63,442 nucleotides of DNA. Source: CAZXCK01 sp964639225. GTDB taxonomy: Bacteria > Chloroflexota > Anaerolineae > Aggregatilineales > Phototrophicaceae. The notes below the pieces were generated by a model. The model had not been told where the DNA came from and ran no database searches. It was given only the letters and a program-made list of their open reading frames with translations. The stretch covers positions 1 through 63,442 of the forward strand of contig CAZXCK010000011.1 in assembly GCA_964639225.1 (NCBI GenBank). Reading direction: 5' to 3'. Position numbers and translations under genes: made by a program. Shown one piece after another: positions 24,116 to 33,336 of the stretch; position 1 is the first letter of the stretch; every line of letters begins with the position of its first letter.

Positions 24116-24780
24116 CCGCCGCCGACTGGCTGTGGGTGGCCGCCGCCTTCATCAGCGGATCGCTGCCGTTCGCGGTGTGGGTGGGCCAGCTTGGCCTCAA
24201 ACGGGACATTCGCGCCTACGGCGACGGCAACCCGGGCATGTTCAACGTGATGCGTGCTGGCGGTATTGCCTGGGGCGGGCTGGCGCTGATGCTGGAAATC
24301 TCCAAAGCCGCCGTCCCAGTGGGATTGGCTGCCCAGGTTTACCACATCGACGGCCTGCCGCTGGTCCTCATCGCGCTGGCTCCGCCACTGGGGCACGCCT
24401 TCTCACCGTTTCTGCGCTTCAGGGGCGGCAAAGCCATCGCCGCCACGACCGGTAGCCTGATCGGCCTGACGCTGTGGGAAGTGCCGCTGGTGGGCATGGT
24501 GCTGCTGGTGCTGTGGTACAATCTGCTCACGTCGTCCGGCTGGGCGGTGATGTTCACCATGCTCGGCATTCTCGCCTACCTGCTGCTGACGAGCGCCACC
24601 GATACACTGCTGGCCGTGTGGGCCGGTATCATGCTGCTGCTGATCTTCAGGCATCACACCGAGCTGACCCGCCTGCCCGCTTTCAGAATTCCGTCTATCC
24701 TGCGACCGCTGCTCAAATCTGTGGAGCCAGACCGTGATCCTGGTGATCCTGTTCGCAACGGCGGCACTGATCGCCATTAG
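24112..24780 (+). CDS. PlsY-family glycerol-3-phosphate acyltransferase-like membrane protein
   Basis: 222 residues, about five to six membrane helices. The three PlsY motifs are recognisable: GSLPFAVWVGQLGLKRDIR with GDGNPGMFNVMR, then EISKAAVPVG, then GHAFSPFLRFRGGKAIAATT. PlsY transfers acyl groups from acyl phosphate to glycerol-3-phosphate at the membrane. The usual GSGN is GDGN here. The gene overlaps both neighbours (4 bp with cruF, 47 bp with the glycosyltransferase), so it is tightly coupled to carotenoid tailoring. It may be a housekeeping PlsY or a paralogue that acylates a carotenoid glycoside; the sequence alone does not decide. Confidence 0.82.
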   Translation: MTAADWLWVAAAFISGSLPFAVWVGQLGLKRDIRAYGDGNPGMFNVMRAGGIAWGGLALMLEISKAAVPVGLAAQVYHIDGLPLVLIALAPPLGHAFSPFLRFRGGKAIAATTGSLIGLTLWEVPLVGMVLLVLWYNLLTSSGWAVMFTMLGILAYLLLTSATDTLLAVWAGIMLLLIFRHHTELTRLPAFRIPSILRPLLKSVEPDRDPGDPVRNGGTDRH

Positions 24781-25900
24781 CGGCATTACCATTTCCAACA
24801 TTCTGATTTTCCCGCGCCTGCGCCCCGGAGCCACTGCTCCGGAGTCGGCGCGCCCGCTGGTTTCGGTAATGGTTCCGGCACGCAACGAAGCCGCCGTCAT
24901 CGGCGACACCGTGCGCCAGCTTGTCGCGCAGGATTATCCGCATTATGAAATCATCGTCCTCGATGACCACTCCGACGATGGCACCGGCGACCTGGCCCGC
25001 GCCGCCGCCCCCGGCGACGAACGGCTGCACGTCATGGCCGGGCAGCCGCTGCCAGACGGCTGGATGGGCAAGAACTGGGCGTGCCACCAGATGGCACAGG
25101 TCGCGCGCGGCGATATGCTGGTGTTCACCGATGCCGACGTGCGCTGGTCGCCGGACGCCCTCAACGCGCTGATCGCCGACATTGAGCGCACCGGCGCCGA
25201 TCTGTACACCGTGTGGCCCACGCAGCACACTCAGACCTGGGCCGAGCGCCTGACCGTGCCACTGATGGCCGTCGTCGTGCTGGGTTACCTGCCGGTGATC
25301 GGCACACATTACCTGCCCTGGGGCGTGTTCGGAGCGGCTAACGGTCAGTCTATGACGTGGCGGCGCTACGCCTATGCGCTGGTCGGCGGGCACGAAACCG
25401 TGCGCGACAACGTGCTTGAGGATGTCACGCTGGCGCGCATGGTCAAAGGGCAGGGTCTGCGCCTGCGCATGGCCGATGGCAACCGCCTGATTAGCTGCCG
25501 CATGTACGACGGCTGGCCCTCGGTCCGCGACGGCTACGCTAAGAACATTCTGGCCGGTTACGGTGGCTGGGTAGCCGCGCTTCTGCTGGCGACGGTGTTC
25601 CATCTGGTGGTGTTTCTGCTGCCCTGGCTGTGGCTGGCCTTCGGCTGGGCGCTGCCGACCCTGCCCGGCTGGCCTGGCTGGCCGCTGGCGCTGATCGTCC
25701 TCGGCCTGACGGTGCGCGCCGTCACCGCGTCATTTACGCACCAGCGCCTGCTCGACGCGCTGGGTATGCCGCTCTCGGTGCTGCTGATGACGCGCATCGC
25801 TTTGCAGTCGATCTGGTGGCATTACCGGCACGGCGGCCCATTGTGGAAAGGTCGCGTTGTGCGCCGCCAGCCCATCTCGGAGAATACCAACCATGTCTGA
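24734..25900 (+). CDS. Family 2 glycosyltransferase of the carotenoid cluster (CruC/CrtQ-like)
   Basis: 388 residues from GTG 24734: one N-terminal membrane anchor, a GT-A catalytic domain and three C-terminal membrane helices. Catalytic features are SVMVPARNEAAVIGDTVRQL, the DDHSDDGT nucleotide site, the FTDADVRW metal-binding DxD, GAANGQSMTWRR and the late EDVTLARMVK acid. This domain order is that of CruC/CrtQ-type carotenoid or sterol-like glycosyltransferases. Between cruF/plsY-like and a CrtI-like gene, a role in glycosylating a hydroxylated carotenoid is the best reading. Confidence 0.82.
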   Translation: MILVILFATAALIAISGITISNILIFPRLRPGATAPESARPLVSVMVPARNEAAVIGDTVRQLVAQDYPHYEIIVLDDHSDDGTGDLARAAAPGDERLHVMAGQPLPDGWMGKNWACHQMAQVARGDMLVFTDADVRWSPDALNALIADIERTGADLYTVWPTQHTQTWAERLTVPLMAVVVLGYLPVIGTHYLPWGVFGAANGQSMTWRRYAYALVGGHETVRDNVLEDVTLARMVKGQGLRLRMADGNRLISCRMYDGWPSVRDGYAKNILAGYGGWVAALLLATVFHLVVFLLPWLWLAFGWALPTLPGWPGWPLALIVLGLTVRAVTASFTHQRLLDALGMPLSVLLMTRIALQSIWWHYRHGGPLWKGRVVRRQPISENTNHV

Positions 25901-27377
25901 CCAGCAGCCTGTCATCGTCATCGGCGCCGGCATCGGCGGACTGAGCGCCGCCATCCGGCTGGTGCTGGCCGGTCAGCGTGTGCTCGTCCTGGAACAGAAC
26001 GACCAGCCCGGCGGCAAAATGGGCCAGATCGAAAGCGACGGATTCCGCTGGGACACCGGCCCATCGGTCATCACCATGCGCCACGTCTTTGATGACCTGT
26101 TCGCCGCCGCCGGTCGCCGCCTGGATGACTATCTGACTCTGCTGCCCGTCGATCCGCTGACGCGCTATTTCTACCCTGATGGTACAGTGCTCGACGCCAG
26201 CCGCGACCTCAGCCACATGATTGAGCAGATCGAGCGCCTGGAACCGCGAGACGTCGAGGGCTATCTGGCATATCTGGCCTACGCCGCCCGCATTCATCGC
26301 ATCACCGGGCCGGTGTTCATCTACGACCGGCCGCCCACTCCGGCCAGCTTCGCCCGCGTGCCGGTCAACGAGTGGCTGCTGGTGGACCCGCTGCGCACCA
26401 TGCACGGCTCGATCCGGCGTTTTGTGCGTTCGCCGCATCTGCGCCAGCTTCTGGGGCGCTTCGCCACCTACGTTGGCGGCAGCCCGTATGTCGCCCCGGC
26501 CACGCTGAACGTCATCGCCCATGTGGAACTGAGCGGCGGCGTGTGGTATCCCCAGGGCGGCGTCTACGCTATCGCCAGCGCCCTGACGAAACTCGCCGCT
26601 GAACTGGGCGTCGAGGTGCGCACCGGCTGCCCTGTCCAGCAGATCAGCGTCGAGGACTCGCGAGCGCAGGGCGTCACGCTGGCCAGCGGCGAGTTCATCC
26701 TTGCCCGCGCTGTCGTCGCTAATGCGGACGTGACCACCGTCTATCGCCACCTGCTGCCACCCGAACCGGCCATCAGCCGCCAGTCAGCTAAACTGGAAAG
26801 CTACCAGCCGTCGTGTTCTGGATTTGTGCTGCTGCTGGGTGTCGAAGGTGACTACACGAAACTCGCCCATCACAATATCTTCTTCTCGCGCGATTACCCG
26901 GCGGAGTTCCGCGCCATCTTCGACGAGCACCAGCCGCCCGACGACCCGACGATTTACGTCTCCATCACCAGCAAGAGCGACGCCAGCCACGCTCCGCCCG
27001 GCTGCGAAAACTGGTTCGTGCTGGTCAACGCGCCGCCGCTGTCTGAGCATTACGACTGGCACACCCAGCGCATTCCCTACCGCGACCGGGTGCTGGCGAA
27101 GCTGGCCGGGGCCGGTTTCGACGTGCGCGACCGCATCCGCGCCGAGCACATTCTCACCCCGGCGGACCTGGCGCGTATGAGCGGAGCCTGGCGCGGCGCG
27201 CTCTACGGACCGTCGCCCAACAGCCGCTGGGCCGCGTTCCGTCGTCCGCATAACCGTTCGGCGCAGGTCAAAGGGCTGTATTTTGCTGGCGGCACGACTC
27301 ACCCCGGCGGCGGCGTGCCGATGGTGACACTCTCCGGCAAAGTCGCCGCCGAGCTGCTGCTGGAAGACCTGCGCTGA
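25893..27377 (+). CDS. CrtI-family carotenoid desaturase/oxidoreductase
   Basis: 494 residues from ATG 25893. The dinucleotide-binding fold is VIVIGAGIGGLSAAIRLVLAG, followed by EQNDQPGGKMGQIESDGFRW, typical of phytoene desaturases. SGGVWYPQGGVYAIASAL is in the middle, and the C-terminal signature LYFAGGTTHPGGGVPMVTL matches the bacterial CrtI motif. It uses FAD to desaturate, isomerise or oxidise carotenoid backbones; phytoene desaturase, diapophytoene desaturase and carotenoid ketolase cannot be separated by eye. The start overlaps the glycosyltransferase gene by 8 bp. Confidence 0.9.
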   Translation: MSDQQPVIVIGAGIGGLSAAIRLVLAGQRVLVLEQNDQPGGKMGQIESDGFRWDTGPSVITMRHVFDDLFAAAGRRLDDYLTLLPVDPLTRYFYPDGTVLDASRDLSHMIEQIERLEPRDVEGYLAYLAYAARIHRITGPVFIYDRPPTPASFARVPVNEWLLVDPLRTMHGSIRRFVRSPHLRQLLGRFATYVGGSPYVAPATLNVIAHVELSGGVWYPQGGVYAIASALTKLAAELGVEVRTGCPVQQISVEDSRAQGVTLASGEFILARAVVANADVTTVYRHLLPPEPAISRQSAKLESYQPSCSGFVLLLGVEGDYTKLAHHNIFFSRDYPAEFRAIFDEHQPPDDPTIYVSITSKSDASHAPPGCENWFVLVNAPPLSEHYDWHTQRIPYRDRVLAKLAGAGFDVRDRIRAEHILTPADLARMSGAWRGALYGPSPNSRWAAFRRPHNRSAQVKGLYFAGGTTHPGGGVPMVTLSGKVAAELLLEDLR

Positions 27378-27384
27378 AATCACT

Positions 27385-28272
27385 ATGAAAGCCTTCTACA
27401 CCGATCACTTTGTGCTGCCGCTGCCACCCGGTCACCGCTTCCCGATGGCCAAATACAGCGAACTGCGCCAGCGGGTAGCCCGCAGCGGCATCGCCGAGCT
27501 GTATACGCCGTGCGCCGCCAGCGACGCGCAGCTTATGCGCTGTCACGAACCCGCCTATGTGGAACGGGTCAGGCAGGGCGCGCTAACCCCCGCCGAGGTG
27601 CGCCGCATCGGGTTCCCCTGGTCGCCGGGCATGGTCGAACGCTCACGGCGCTCCACCGGCGCCACCATCGACGCGGCGCGGGCCGCCCTCAGCGATGGCG
27701 TGGCCGCCAACCTGGCCGGCGGCACGCATCACGCCTGCACCGATCACGGCGAGGGCTTCTGCGTTTGGAACGACGCCGCCGTCGCCGCCCGCGATATGCA
27801 GGCGCGCGGTCTGGTGCGGCGCGTGGTGGTCATCGACTGCGATGTGCATCAGGGGAATGGGACTGCGCAGATCACCGCCGGGGATGATACAATCTTCACG
27901 TTTTCGATACACGGGCAGAACAACTTCCCGCTGCGCAAATTCCCCAGCGACCTGGACATCGGCCTGGCGGACGGCATCACCGACGAGCATTACCTGGATA
28001 TGGTCGAAGAAGGCACACGGCGGGCGTTGTTCGCCGCCCGTGCCGATCTGGCGATTTACATCGCCGGGGCGGACCCGTTCGCCGGTGATCGGCTGGGCAA
28101 GCTGGCCATCAGTAAAGTGGGACTGGCTCAGCGTGACCGGCTGGTAATGGAGATGCTGAAACAGGCCGGACTGCCGGTGGTCATCACGATGGGCGGCGGT
28201 TACGCGGATGACATCCACGACATCGCCGACATTCACCACGAGACGGTGCGCATCGCGGCGGCATATGGTTGA
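27385..28272 (+). CDS. Histone deacetylase-superfamily amidohydrolase
   Basis: 295 residues, typical for bacterial HDAC-like proteins. Landmarks are the GGTHHACTDHGEGFCVWND charge-relay histidines, VVVIDCDVHQGNGTAQI with Asp/His zinc ligands, YIAGADPFAGDRLG with the other Asp, and TMGGGYADD carrying the transition-state Tyr. The zinc site therefore appears complete. Such enzymes cleave acetylated small amines (acetoin-utilisation or acetylpolyamine type). It follows the CrtI-like gene by 7 bp; why a deacetylase sits in this operon is not clear. Confidence 0.88.
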   Translation: MKAFYTDHFVLPLPPGHRFPMAKYSELRQRVARSGIAELYTPCAASDAQLMRCHEPAYVERVRQGALTPAEVRRIGFPWSPGMVERSRRSTGATIDAARAALSDGVAANLAGGTHHACTDHGEGFCVWNDAAVAARDMQARGLVRRVVVIDCDVHQGNGTAQITAGDDTIFTFSIHGQNNFPLRKFPSDLDIGLADGITDEHYLDMVEEGTRRALFAARADLAIYIAGADPFAGDRLGKLAISKVGLAQRDRLVMEMLKQAGLPVVITMGGGYADDIHDIADIHHETVRIAAAYG

Positions 28273-28313
28273 CGACAGATTTACAGAGTGGTAACGGATA
28301 TTGAGGGTGCAGC

Positions 28314-29156
28314 ATGGCGATGACCTTTAAGCAATGGCTGAAACTGCACATCGAGAAGCTGATTCACATCCAGGCGGTCGCCATTGATAACGGGGCCGAT
28401 CTGGTTATCCAGAGCTGGAGCGGGATGCGCCTGCATCTGTACATGATCGACCAGCCGGTGAGAACCCGCGTCATCCGGCGCACCCTGGCCGATAACAGCG
28501 CCATTGGCATCAACACGCTGTTTCTGGTGAACGAGAACCTTGTCCCGGCGGATGGCACGCGCCTGGCCGCGCCAGAGTGGCTGCTGGCGCTGCAGGCCCT
28601 CACCGGCGAACGTTTCTATGTGTACGGTCTGGACGACGATGGGCCGCGTGTGTTCGCCGCGCATCTGGAAGTGATCGTCGCCACCGGCGGCGAGCACGAA
28701 GTGTGGCGCGGCCCCAACGTGACGTTCAACCAACTGCGCTTTTTCCGGTCCGCCGTCAGACTGCGTGCCCTCAAAGGCGACTGGGCTGCGGCAGATTTTG
28801 GTGGCGGGGCCTTCTGGAAGCAGAGCGACTACCGCGCCTATCGCAACCGCCGCAGCCAGGAACAGCGCCAGCAGCGGCAGACCCACTGGCAGACTTGGAG
28901 CGACTTCGGCAAAACCTGGAACGGCAGCGGGCCGCCACCGGGCAGCAGCCCCATTCAGGAACACCTGACCGCCTGTTACCAGATGCTGGGCATCGAGAGC
29001 AGTGCCAGCCAGGAAGCGGTCAAAGCCGCCTTCCGCAAGCGCGCGCTGGCCCTGCATCCCGACACCAGCGCCCTGCCCCACGAAGAAGCCAAAGCGCGCT
29101 TCCACGCCCTCAACGCCGCTTACGATTACATCAAGACCGCCAAAGGCTGGAAGTAA
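28314..29156 (+). CDS. J-domain protein with unassigned N-terminal domain
   Basis: 280 residues. The C-terminal ~65 residues are a J domain: a CYQMLGIESSASQEAVKAAF helix, the HPD motif in ALHPDTSALP, and a final ALNAAYDYIKTAK helix. It should stimulate a DnaK ATPase. Residues 1-180 resemble nothing I recognise; they begin TFKQWLKLHIEKLIHIQAV and contain a beta-rich stretch. There is no Gly/Phe region or zinc finger, so this is a type III J protein, and the J domain is at the C-terminus instead of the usual N-terminus. Residues 181-215 are Gln/Arg- and Gly/Pro-rich linker. Confidence 0.82.
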   Translation: MAMTFKQWLKLHIEKLIHIQAVAIDNGADLVIQSWSGMRLHLYMIDQPVRTRVIRRTLADNSAIGINTLFLVNENLVPADGTRLAAPEWLLALQALTGERFYVYGLDDDGPRVFAAHLEVIVATGGEHEVWRGPNVTFNQLRFFRSAVRLRALKGDWAAADFGGGAFWKQSDYRAYRNRRSQEQRQQRQTHWQTWSDFGKTWNGSGPPPGSSPIQEHLTACYQMLGIESSASQEAVKAAFRKRALALHPDTSALPHEEAKARFHALNAAYDYIKTAKGWK

Positions 29157-29171
29157 CACCGCCAGCAAAAC

Positions 29172-29205
29172 AAAAAACGGACAGCCCGCATGGGACCGCC
29201 CGTTT
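29172..29205 (-). terminator. Terminator of hppA (minus strand)
   Basis: On the minus strand AAACGG (29205-29200) pairs with CCGTTT (29180-29175), with an inner CCC-ATGC-GGG hairpin, and is followed by a run of Ts. It lies 27 bp past the hppA stop, between converging genes. Confidence 0.6.
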
Positions 29206-29231
29206 CTGTATACTGATCTGAGCGTACAGGT

Positions 29232-31547
29232 CTAAGACCCGCTATCTGTCTCTTCTTCAGCGCCAGCGTCGGTGCCAGCTCCGGCTTCTCCCTCAGCGCC
29301 AGCTTCGGCCTCGGTGCCCTCGGCTTCGGCTTCTTCGTCAGCCTCGATCTCGATTTCGTCACCGGCCTCGGTATCGAGTTCGATCTCGATAGCCGCATTA
29401 TTGTCGACCGTGTCGGTAGCGTCTGCCGTCACCGACGCGACCATCGGCGCCAGCACCAGCGCGACAATCGCCAGCAGCTTGATGAGGATGTTCAGCGACG
29501 GGCCGGACGTATCCTTGAAGGGGTCGCCAACCGTGTCACCAACCACCGCCGCTTTATGCGCGTCCGAACCCTTACCGCCCAGGTAGCCAGCCTCGATGTA
29601 CTTCTTGGCGTTGTCCCACGCGCCACCGGCGTTGGCCATCATGATCGCCAGCATGAAAGCCGACACCAGCGAACCCAGCAGCACACCGACCAGCGTCTCG
29701 GAGCCGACAAAGCGGCTGAGGGCACTATCATCACCCAGGATGGTCAGCACAGCGATCAGAACCGGTACGCCCACCGCAATCAGACCAGGCAGCATCATCT
29801 GCTTGATGGCGCTGTCGGTGCTGATACCCACGCAGGTCTCGTAATCCGGCTCTCCGGTGCCTTCCATCAGGCCCGGAATCTCACGGAACTGCCGGCGCAC
29901 TTCTTCCACGATCTGCTGGGCAGCCTGACCGACCGCCAGCATGGTCAGCGCGCTGAAGACAAACGGCAGCATGGCACCCAGGAACAGACCAGTAATCAGA
30001 CGCGGGTCCAGGATAACCTCAGCCAGTGTTGTCGTGGCGGCTGCGTCGCCGCCCTTTACCGCTGTGATAAAGGCCGCTGTCAGCGCCAGCGCCGTCATGG
30101 CAGCACTACCAATCGCAAAGCCTTTACCGGTTGCTGCCGTTGTGTTACCCAGGCTGTCGAGCGCGTCCGTACGCTTGCGGACGTTGCCTTCCATGCCAGC
30201 CATCTCAGCGATACCGCCCGCGTTGTCGGCCACCGGGCCGTAAGCATCGGTCGCCAGGGTAATACCCAGTGTAGACAGCATACCGACCGCCGCGATCGCC
30301 ACGCCGTAAAGGCCGGTCGCATCAACCGCGATCAGCGTCACCGCGATGACAATCAGAACCGGGGCCAGCGTGCTGAACATACCCAGCGCCAGACCGCGAA
30401 TAATCACGATCGCAGAACCACCCTCCGCGCTGTCGGCCAGCGCCTGAGTGGGCTTGTAGGAGTCTGCCGTGAAATACTCGGTGAAGTAGCCAATCAGCAC
30501 ACCACCAACCAGACCGCTGATGGTGGCAATCATAACACCGGTGCCCAGGTCCAGCAGCAGCGCGATCAGCACGACGGCGATAGCCACGACCACACTCGAA
30601 CCGTAGATACCCTTACGCAGGCTCCACAGCAGATTTTCCTGCGTGGCATCTTCTTCGGTGCGCACCAGATAGGTGCCGCCGATACCGATCAGGATACCAG
30701 CCGCCGCCACCAGAATCGGGAAGGCCTGCGCCGCTTCGGCCTGTTCCGGGGCAATGCCGCCACCGGCCAGCACGGCCAGCGTCAGCGCGGCGATAATCGA
30801 GCTGGCGTAGCTCTCGAACAGGTCAGAACCCATACCGGCCACGTCACCCACATTGTCGCCCACGTTGTCGGCGATGGTCGCCGGGTTACGCGGGTCATCT
30901 TCCGGGATGCCGGCTTCGGTCTTGCCGACTAAGTCCGCGCCCACATCGGCGGCTTTGGTGAAAATGCCACCGCCTACACGGGCGAAGATGGCGATCGACG
31001 TACCGCCAAAGCCGAAGCCCGCCAGGGCGCTGGCCGCCGCCGTCGGGTCTTCGATCTGGTTGGTGAAGAGAATAAACAGCAGACCCACGCCCAGAAGTGC
31101 CAGCGTGACAACCATCGTGCCCATGACCGTACCGCTGGCAAAAGCGACCCGCAGGCCCTGATTCAGACTCTTAGAGGCGGCCTGCGTGGTGCGCACGTTA
31201 GCGCGCACGGCGATATACATACCGATGAAACCCGCCGTACCAGAGGCCAGCGCGCCGCTGATAAAGGCCAGCGCGGTCCAGGCACTCATGCCAGAGCCTT
31301 CGATCTGGCTCAGGATCAGCAGGACAACCGTAACCAGAATGACCAGAATACCGACAGCGCGATATTCCCGACGCAAAAACGCCTGCGCACCGCGCTGGAC
31401 AGCGGCGGCGATGAAATTCATGCGCTCGTTGCCGGTGTCCTGTGACAGCACCCAGGTCCGCTGTTGCCAGGCGAATGCCAGGCCAATAATGCTGACAATA
31501 ACCGCGACAAGACTTGCGTTTGTCGCGTTCTCAGTAAAGAATTCCAT
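29232..31547 (-). CDS. hppA: Membrane-bound K+-dependent pyrophosphatase (ion-translocating)
   Basis: 771 residues, about 16 membrane helices. It carries the PPi-binding core with DVGADLVGKTEAGIPEDDPR followed by ADNVGDNVGD and GMGSDLFESYA, and the second catalytic cluster GDTVGDPFKDTSGPS near the C-terminus. GNTTAATGKGFAIGS has Ala where K+-independent enzymes have Lys, so K+ dependence is predicted. H+ or Na+ specificity cannot be decided by eye. It couples PPi hydrolysis to ion pumping. An unusual C-terminal extension of about 55 residues, almost only Asp, Glu, Ala, Gly and Thr, follows the last helix. Confidence 0.95.
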   Translation of the reverse strand: MEFFTENATNASLVAVIVSIIGLAFAWQQRTWVLSQDTGNERMNFIAAAVQRGAQAFLRREYRAVGILVILVTVVLLILSQIEGSGMSAWTALAFISGALASGTAGFIGMYIAVRANVRTTQAASKSLNQGLRVAFASGTVMGTMVVTLALLGVGLLFILFTNQIEDPTAAASALAGFGFGGTSIAIFARVGGGIFTKAADVGADLVGKTEAGIPEDDPRNPATIADNVGDNVGDVAGMGSDLFESYASSIIAALTLAVLAGGGIAPEQAEAAQAFPILVAAAGILIGIGGTYLVRTEEDATQENLLWSLRKGIYGSSVVVAIAVVLIALLLDLGTGVMIATISGLVGGVLIGYFTEYFTADSYKPTQALADSAEGGSAIVIIRGLALGMFSTLAPVLIVIAVTLIAVDATGLYGVAIAAVGMLSTLGITLATDAYGPVADNAGGIAEMAGMEGNVRKRTDALDSLGNTTAATGKGFAIGSAAMTALALTAAFITAVKGGDAAATTTLAEVILDPRLITGLFLGAMLPFVFSALTMLAVGQAAQQIVEEVRRQFREIPGLMEGTGEPDYETCVGISTDSAIKQMMLPGLIAVGVPVLIAVLTILGDDSALSRFVGSETLVGVLLGSLVSAFMLAIMMANAGGAWDNAKKYIEAGYLGGKGSDAHKAAVVGDTVGDPFKDTSGPSLNILIKLLAIVALVLAPMVASVTADATDTVDNNAAIEIELDTEAGDEIEIEADEEAEAEGTEAEAGAEGEAGAGTDAGAEEETDSGS

Positions 31548-31767
31548 TCAGTATTCTCCTGTTTATGATGTACGTTCCCCGATAGAGCGTCTGTGTGGAC
31601 CCGATTGCAGGGTTTCCCCTAAAGAATATTAACTGATATAGGCGTTTTTTCAACACTGGAACATAAAATACCAGCACCAAAAACTGGCATTTGTGATGGC
31701 AATCGGCTTCAGCTACAATGAGCATGGTCACCGGTTAGATCGTTTTGTGTGATACAGGATCAGCGTT

Positions 31768-32259
31768 TTGGATCAGCCATCTCAGAGTCAGCACCCCGCG
31801 CCCCCACCCGCAAAGCAGCCCCCAGCGGTAAAACGCAGCCCGGAACGTCGAAAGGGCAGCAGCCAGATATCCGGCGTACAGATCATGTTCGCCGCTATTC
31901 TGGCGGTTGGACTCATCCTGGCCATCAACTTCAGCACCCGACTGAGCGCAAGCCGCCCCCTCAACGACCTGTACGATAATACTCTCCGTGAAATCGACCA
32001 GCTCCGGCTGGAACAGGCGCAGCTTTACGAAGAGCGGGACTACGCCCTGAGCGATGCTTACGTCGAACGCTGGGCGCGAGAAGGCGGCAAGATGGTGCGC
32101 CCCGGCGAGGTGCTGGTGGTACCGCTGTCGGTCGATGTCCTGACCGCGCCCACAGCAGACCCGCCGGTCTTTGTCGATGTCGAGACATCGCCACCGCGCC
32201 CGTCCACCTGGGAATTGTGGTGGTCGCTCTTCTTCGACACGCCGCCACCCAGCTTCTAA
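31768..32259 (+). CDS. FtsB/DivIC-type septum-formation initiator protein
   Basis: 163 residues from TTG 31768. A Pro-rich cytoplasmic N-terminus (~35 residues) precedes one membrane helix (IMFAAILAVGLILAINF). A short coiled coil follows (LREIDQLRLEQAQLYEERDY), then the septum-initiator motif DAYVERWAREGGKMVRPGEV. The C-terminal tail is Pro-rich with several Trp. This layout is that of FtsB/DivIC proteins, which bridge FtsL and FtsQ in the divisome. The start is uncertain because no clear ribosome site is seen. It converges with the YgfZ-like gene, overlapping by 4 bp. Confidence 0.75.
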   Translation: MDQPSQSQHPAPPPAKQPPAVKRSPERRKGSSQISGVQIMFAAILAVGLILAINFSTRLSASRPLNDLYDNTLREIDQLRLEQAQLYEERDYALSDAYVERWAREGGKMVRPGEVLVVPLSVDVLTAPTADPPVFVDVETSPPRPSTWELWWSLFFDTPPPSF

Positions 32260-33323
32260 GTGTTGAGGTAAGGCGGTGGCGTACCCAGTCGCTCACCGAC
32301 TGTCGCCAATGGCCCCTCGGCGGCATCTGCCACGCGCAGTTCAACGCCGTCAACGGCCTGCGCCACTTTGACCACACCCATCGCAAACACCTGTCCATCC
32401 GGTGCGGTCACGCTGCTGGTCAGTTCGCCTACAGACCGGCCTTCATGGAATAATGACTGGGGCGCATCCAACATAACAGGCAGATTAAGCCGCACCAGCA
32501 TACGCGCCAGTCGTTCGCGGCTCTCCATACGCGCCAGAATCTCCTGGCCAGTGTAACACCCCTTAGTGAAGCTCACCTCATCCCACAGGCCCAGTTCCAG
32601 CGGAATATAGCCATCGGTCAGCTCGCGGCCCACGCCTGGCACCCCGGCCCGGATGCGCAGCGTGTTGTACGTCAGTCCGCCAGCCGGTTGAGCGCCTGCG
32701 TCCAGCAGCGCCCGGAAGACACCCGACACCGCTTCGACCGGCATCACCAGCACCCAGTGCTGACCGCTGAAGGCGGGCAGTCGCAGCAGCGTCACAGCAG
32801 CGCCGTCAATCTGCCCCTGCAGGCCGTGCCTCAGCGGAACATCGGCCACCGCCGGCAGCAGACGCGCCAGGACCGAAGTCGCCGACGGGCCGTGCAGCCC
32901 CAACTGATGTGTCGCCGGCGCGAGATTCTGCAATGCGACGCGGTCATTGAAGAAGATGTTGCGCCGCAGATAATAGTGCAGCGCTGGCCCACGCCCTGGC
33001 CCGCCCAGCATCAGCAGCGAGTCGTCAGCCTGCGCCAGAATCTCGACCCGGTCCAGCACGCGCGCATTGGCGTTGGTGTAAAGCGTGGCGCGCACCTGCC
33101 CCGGTTGAATATCGACGATGGCGTTGGTGGACATGCGATCAATCCATACCGCACGATCACTGCCATCGATGAGCAGGCGCGCCTCATGTGAGCGATCCAT
33201 CAGCGCAGCGGCATTAAGGGCAGCTTCATATTCAGCCGACAGATCGCCAAAATGTAGTGGAATGCCATCCGGCGCCAGTTGCGCGCCCAGTCCCCGGTAA
33301 TGTTCCTGAAGCGATTCGGTCAT
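32256..33323 (-). CDS. ygfZ: Folate-binding protein YgfZ-like (GcvT fold)
   Basis: 355 residues from ATG 33323; an upstream extension lacks similarity. The GcvT-type fold begins LHFGDLSAEYEAALNAAALM and reaches the YgfZ signature FTKGCYTGQEILARMESRER, whose Cys marks the folate-dependent Fe-S repair family. There are no glycine-cleavage partner genes nearby, which supports YgfZ/IbaG-type function in Fe-S cluster maintenance over aminomethyl transfer. It lies 13 bp downstream of the guanylate-kinase-like gene. Confidence 0.87.
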   Translation of the reverse strand: MTESLQEHYRGLGAQLAPDGIPLHFGDLSAEYEAALNAAALMDRSHEARLLIDGSDRAVWIDRMSTNAIVDIQPGQVRATLYTNANARVLDRVEILAQADDSLLMLGGPGRGPALHYYLRRNIFFNDRVALQNLAPATHQLGLHGPSATSVLARLLPAVADVPLRHGLQGQIDGAAVTLLRLPAFSGQHWVLVMPVEAVSGVFRALLDAGAQPAGGLTYNTLRIRAGVPGVGRELTDGYIPLELGLWDEVSFTKGCYTGQEILARMESRERLARMLVRLNLPVMLDAPQSLFHEGRSVGELTSSVTAPDGQVFAMGVVKVAQAVDGVELRVADAAEGPLATVGERLGTPPPYLNT

Positions 33324-33336
33324 CTCACGCGCACAC

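Noticed and set aside
29556..30932. 458-codon plus-strand frame inside hppA
   Set aside because: Antisense shadow of a strongly conserved membrane enzyme; composition is unlike a real protein (very rich in His, Arg, Gln).
31531..31731. 66-codon minus-strand frame upstream of hppA
   Set aside because: No ribosome site or family similarity; it covers the hppA upstream region and probably is the leader.
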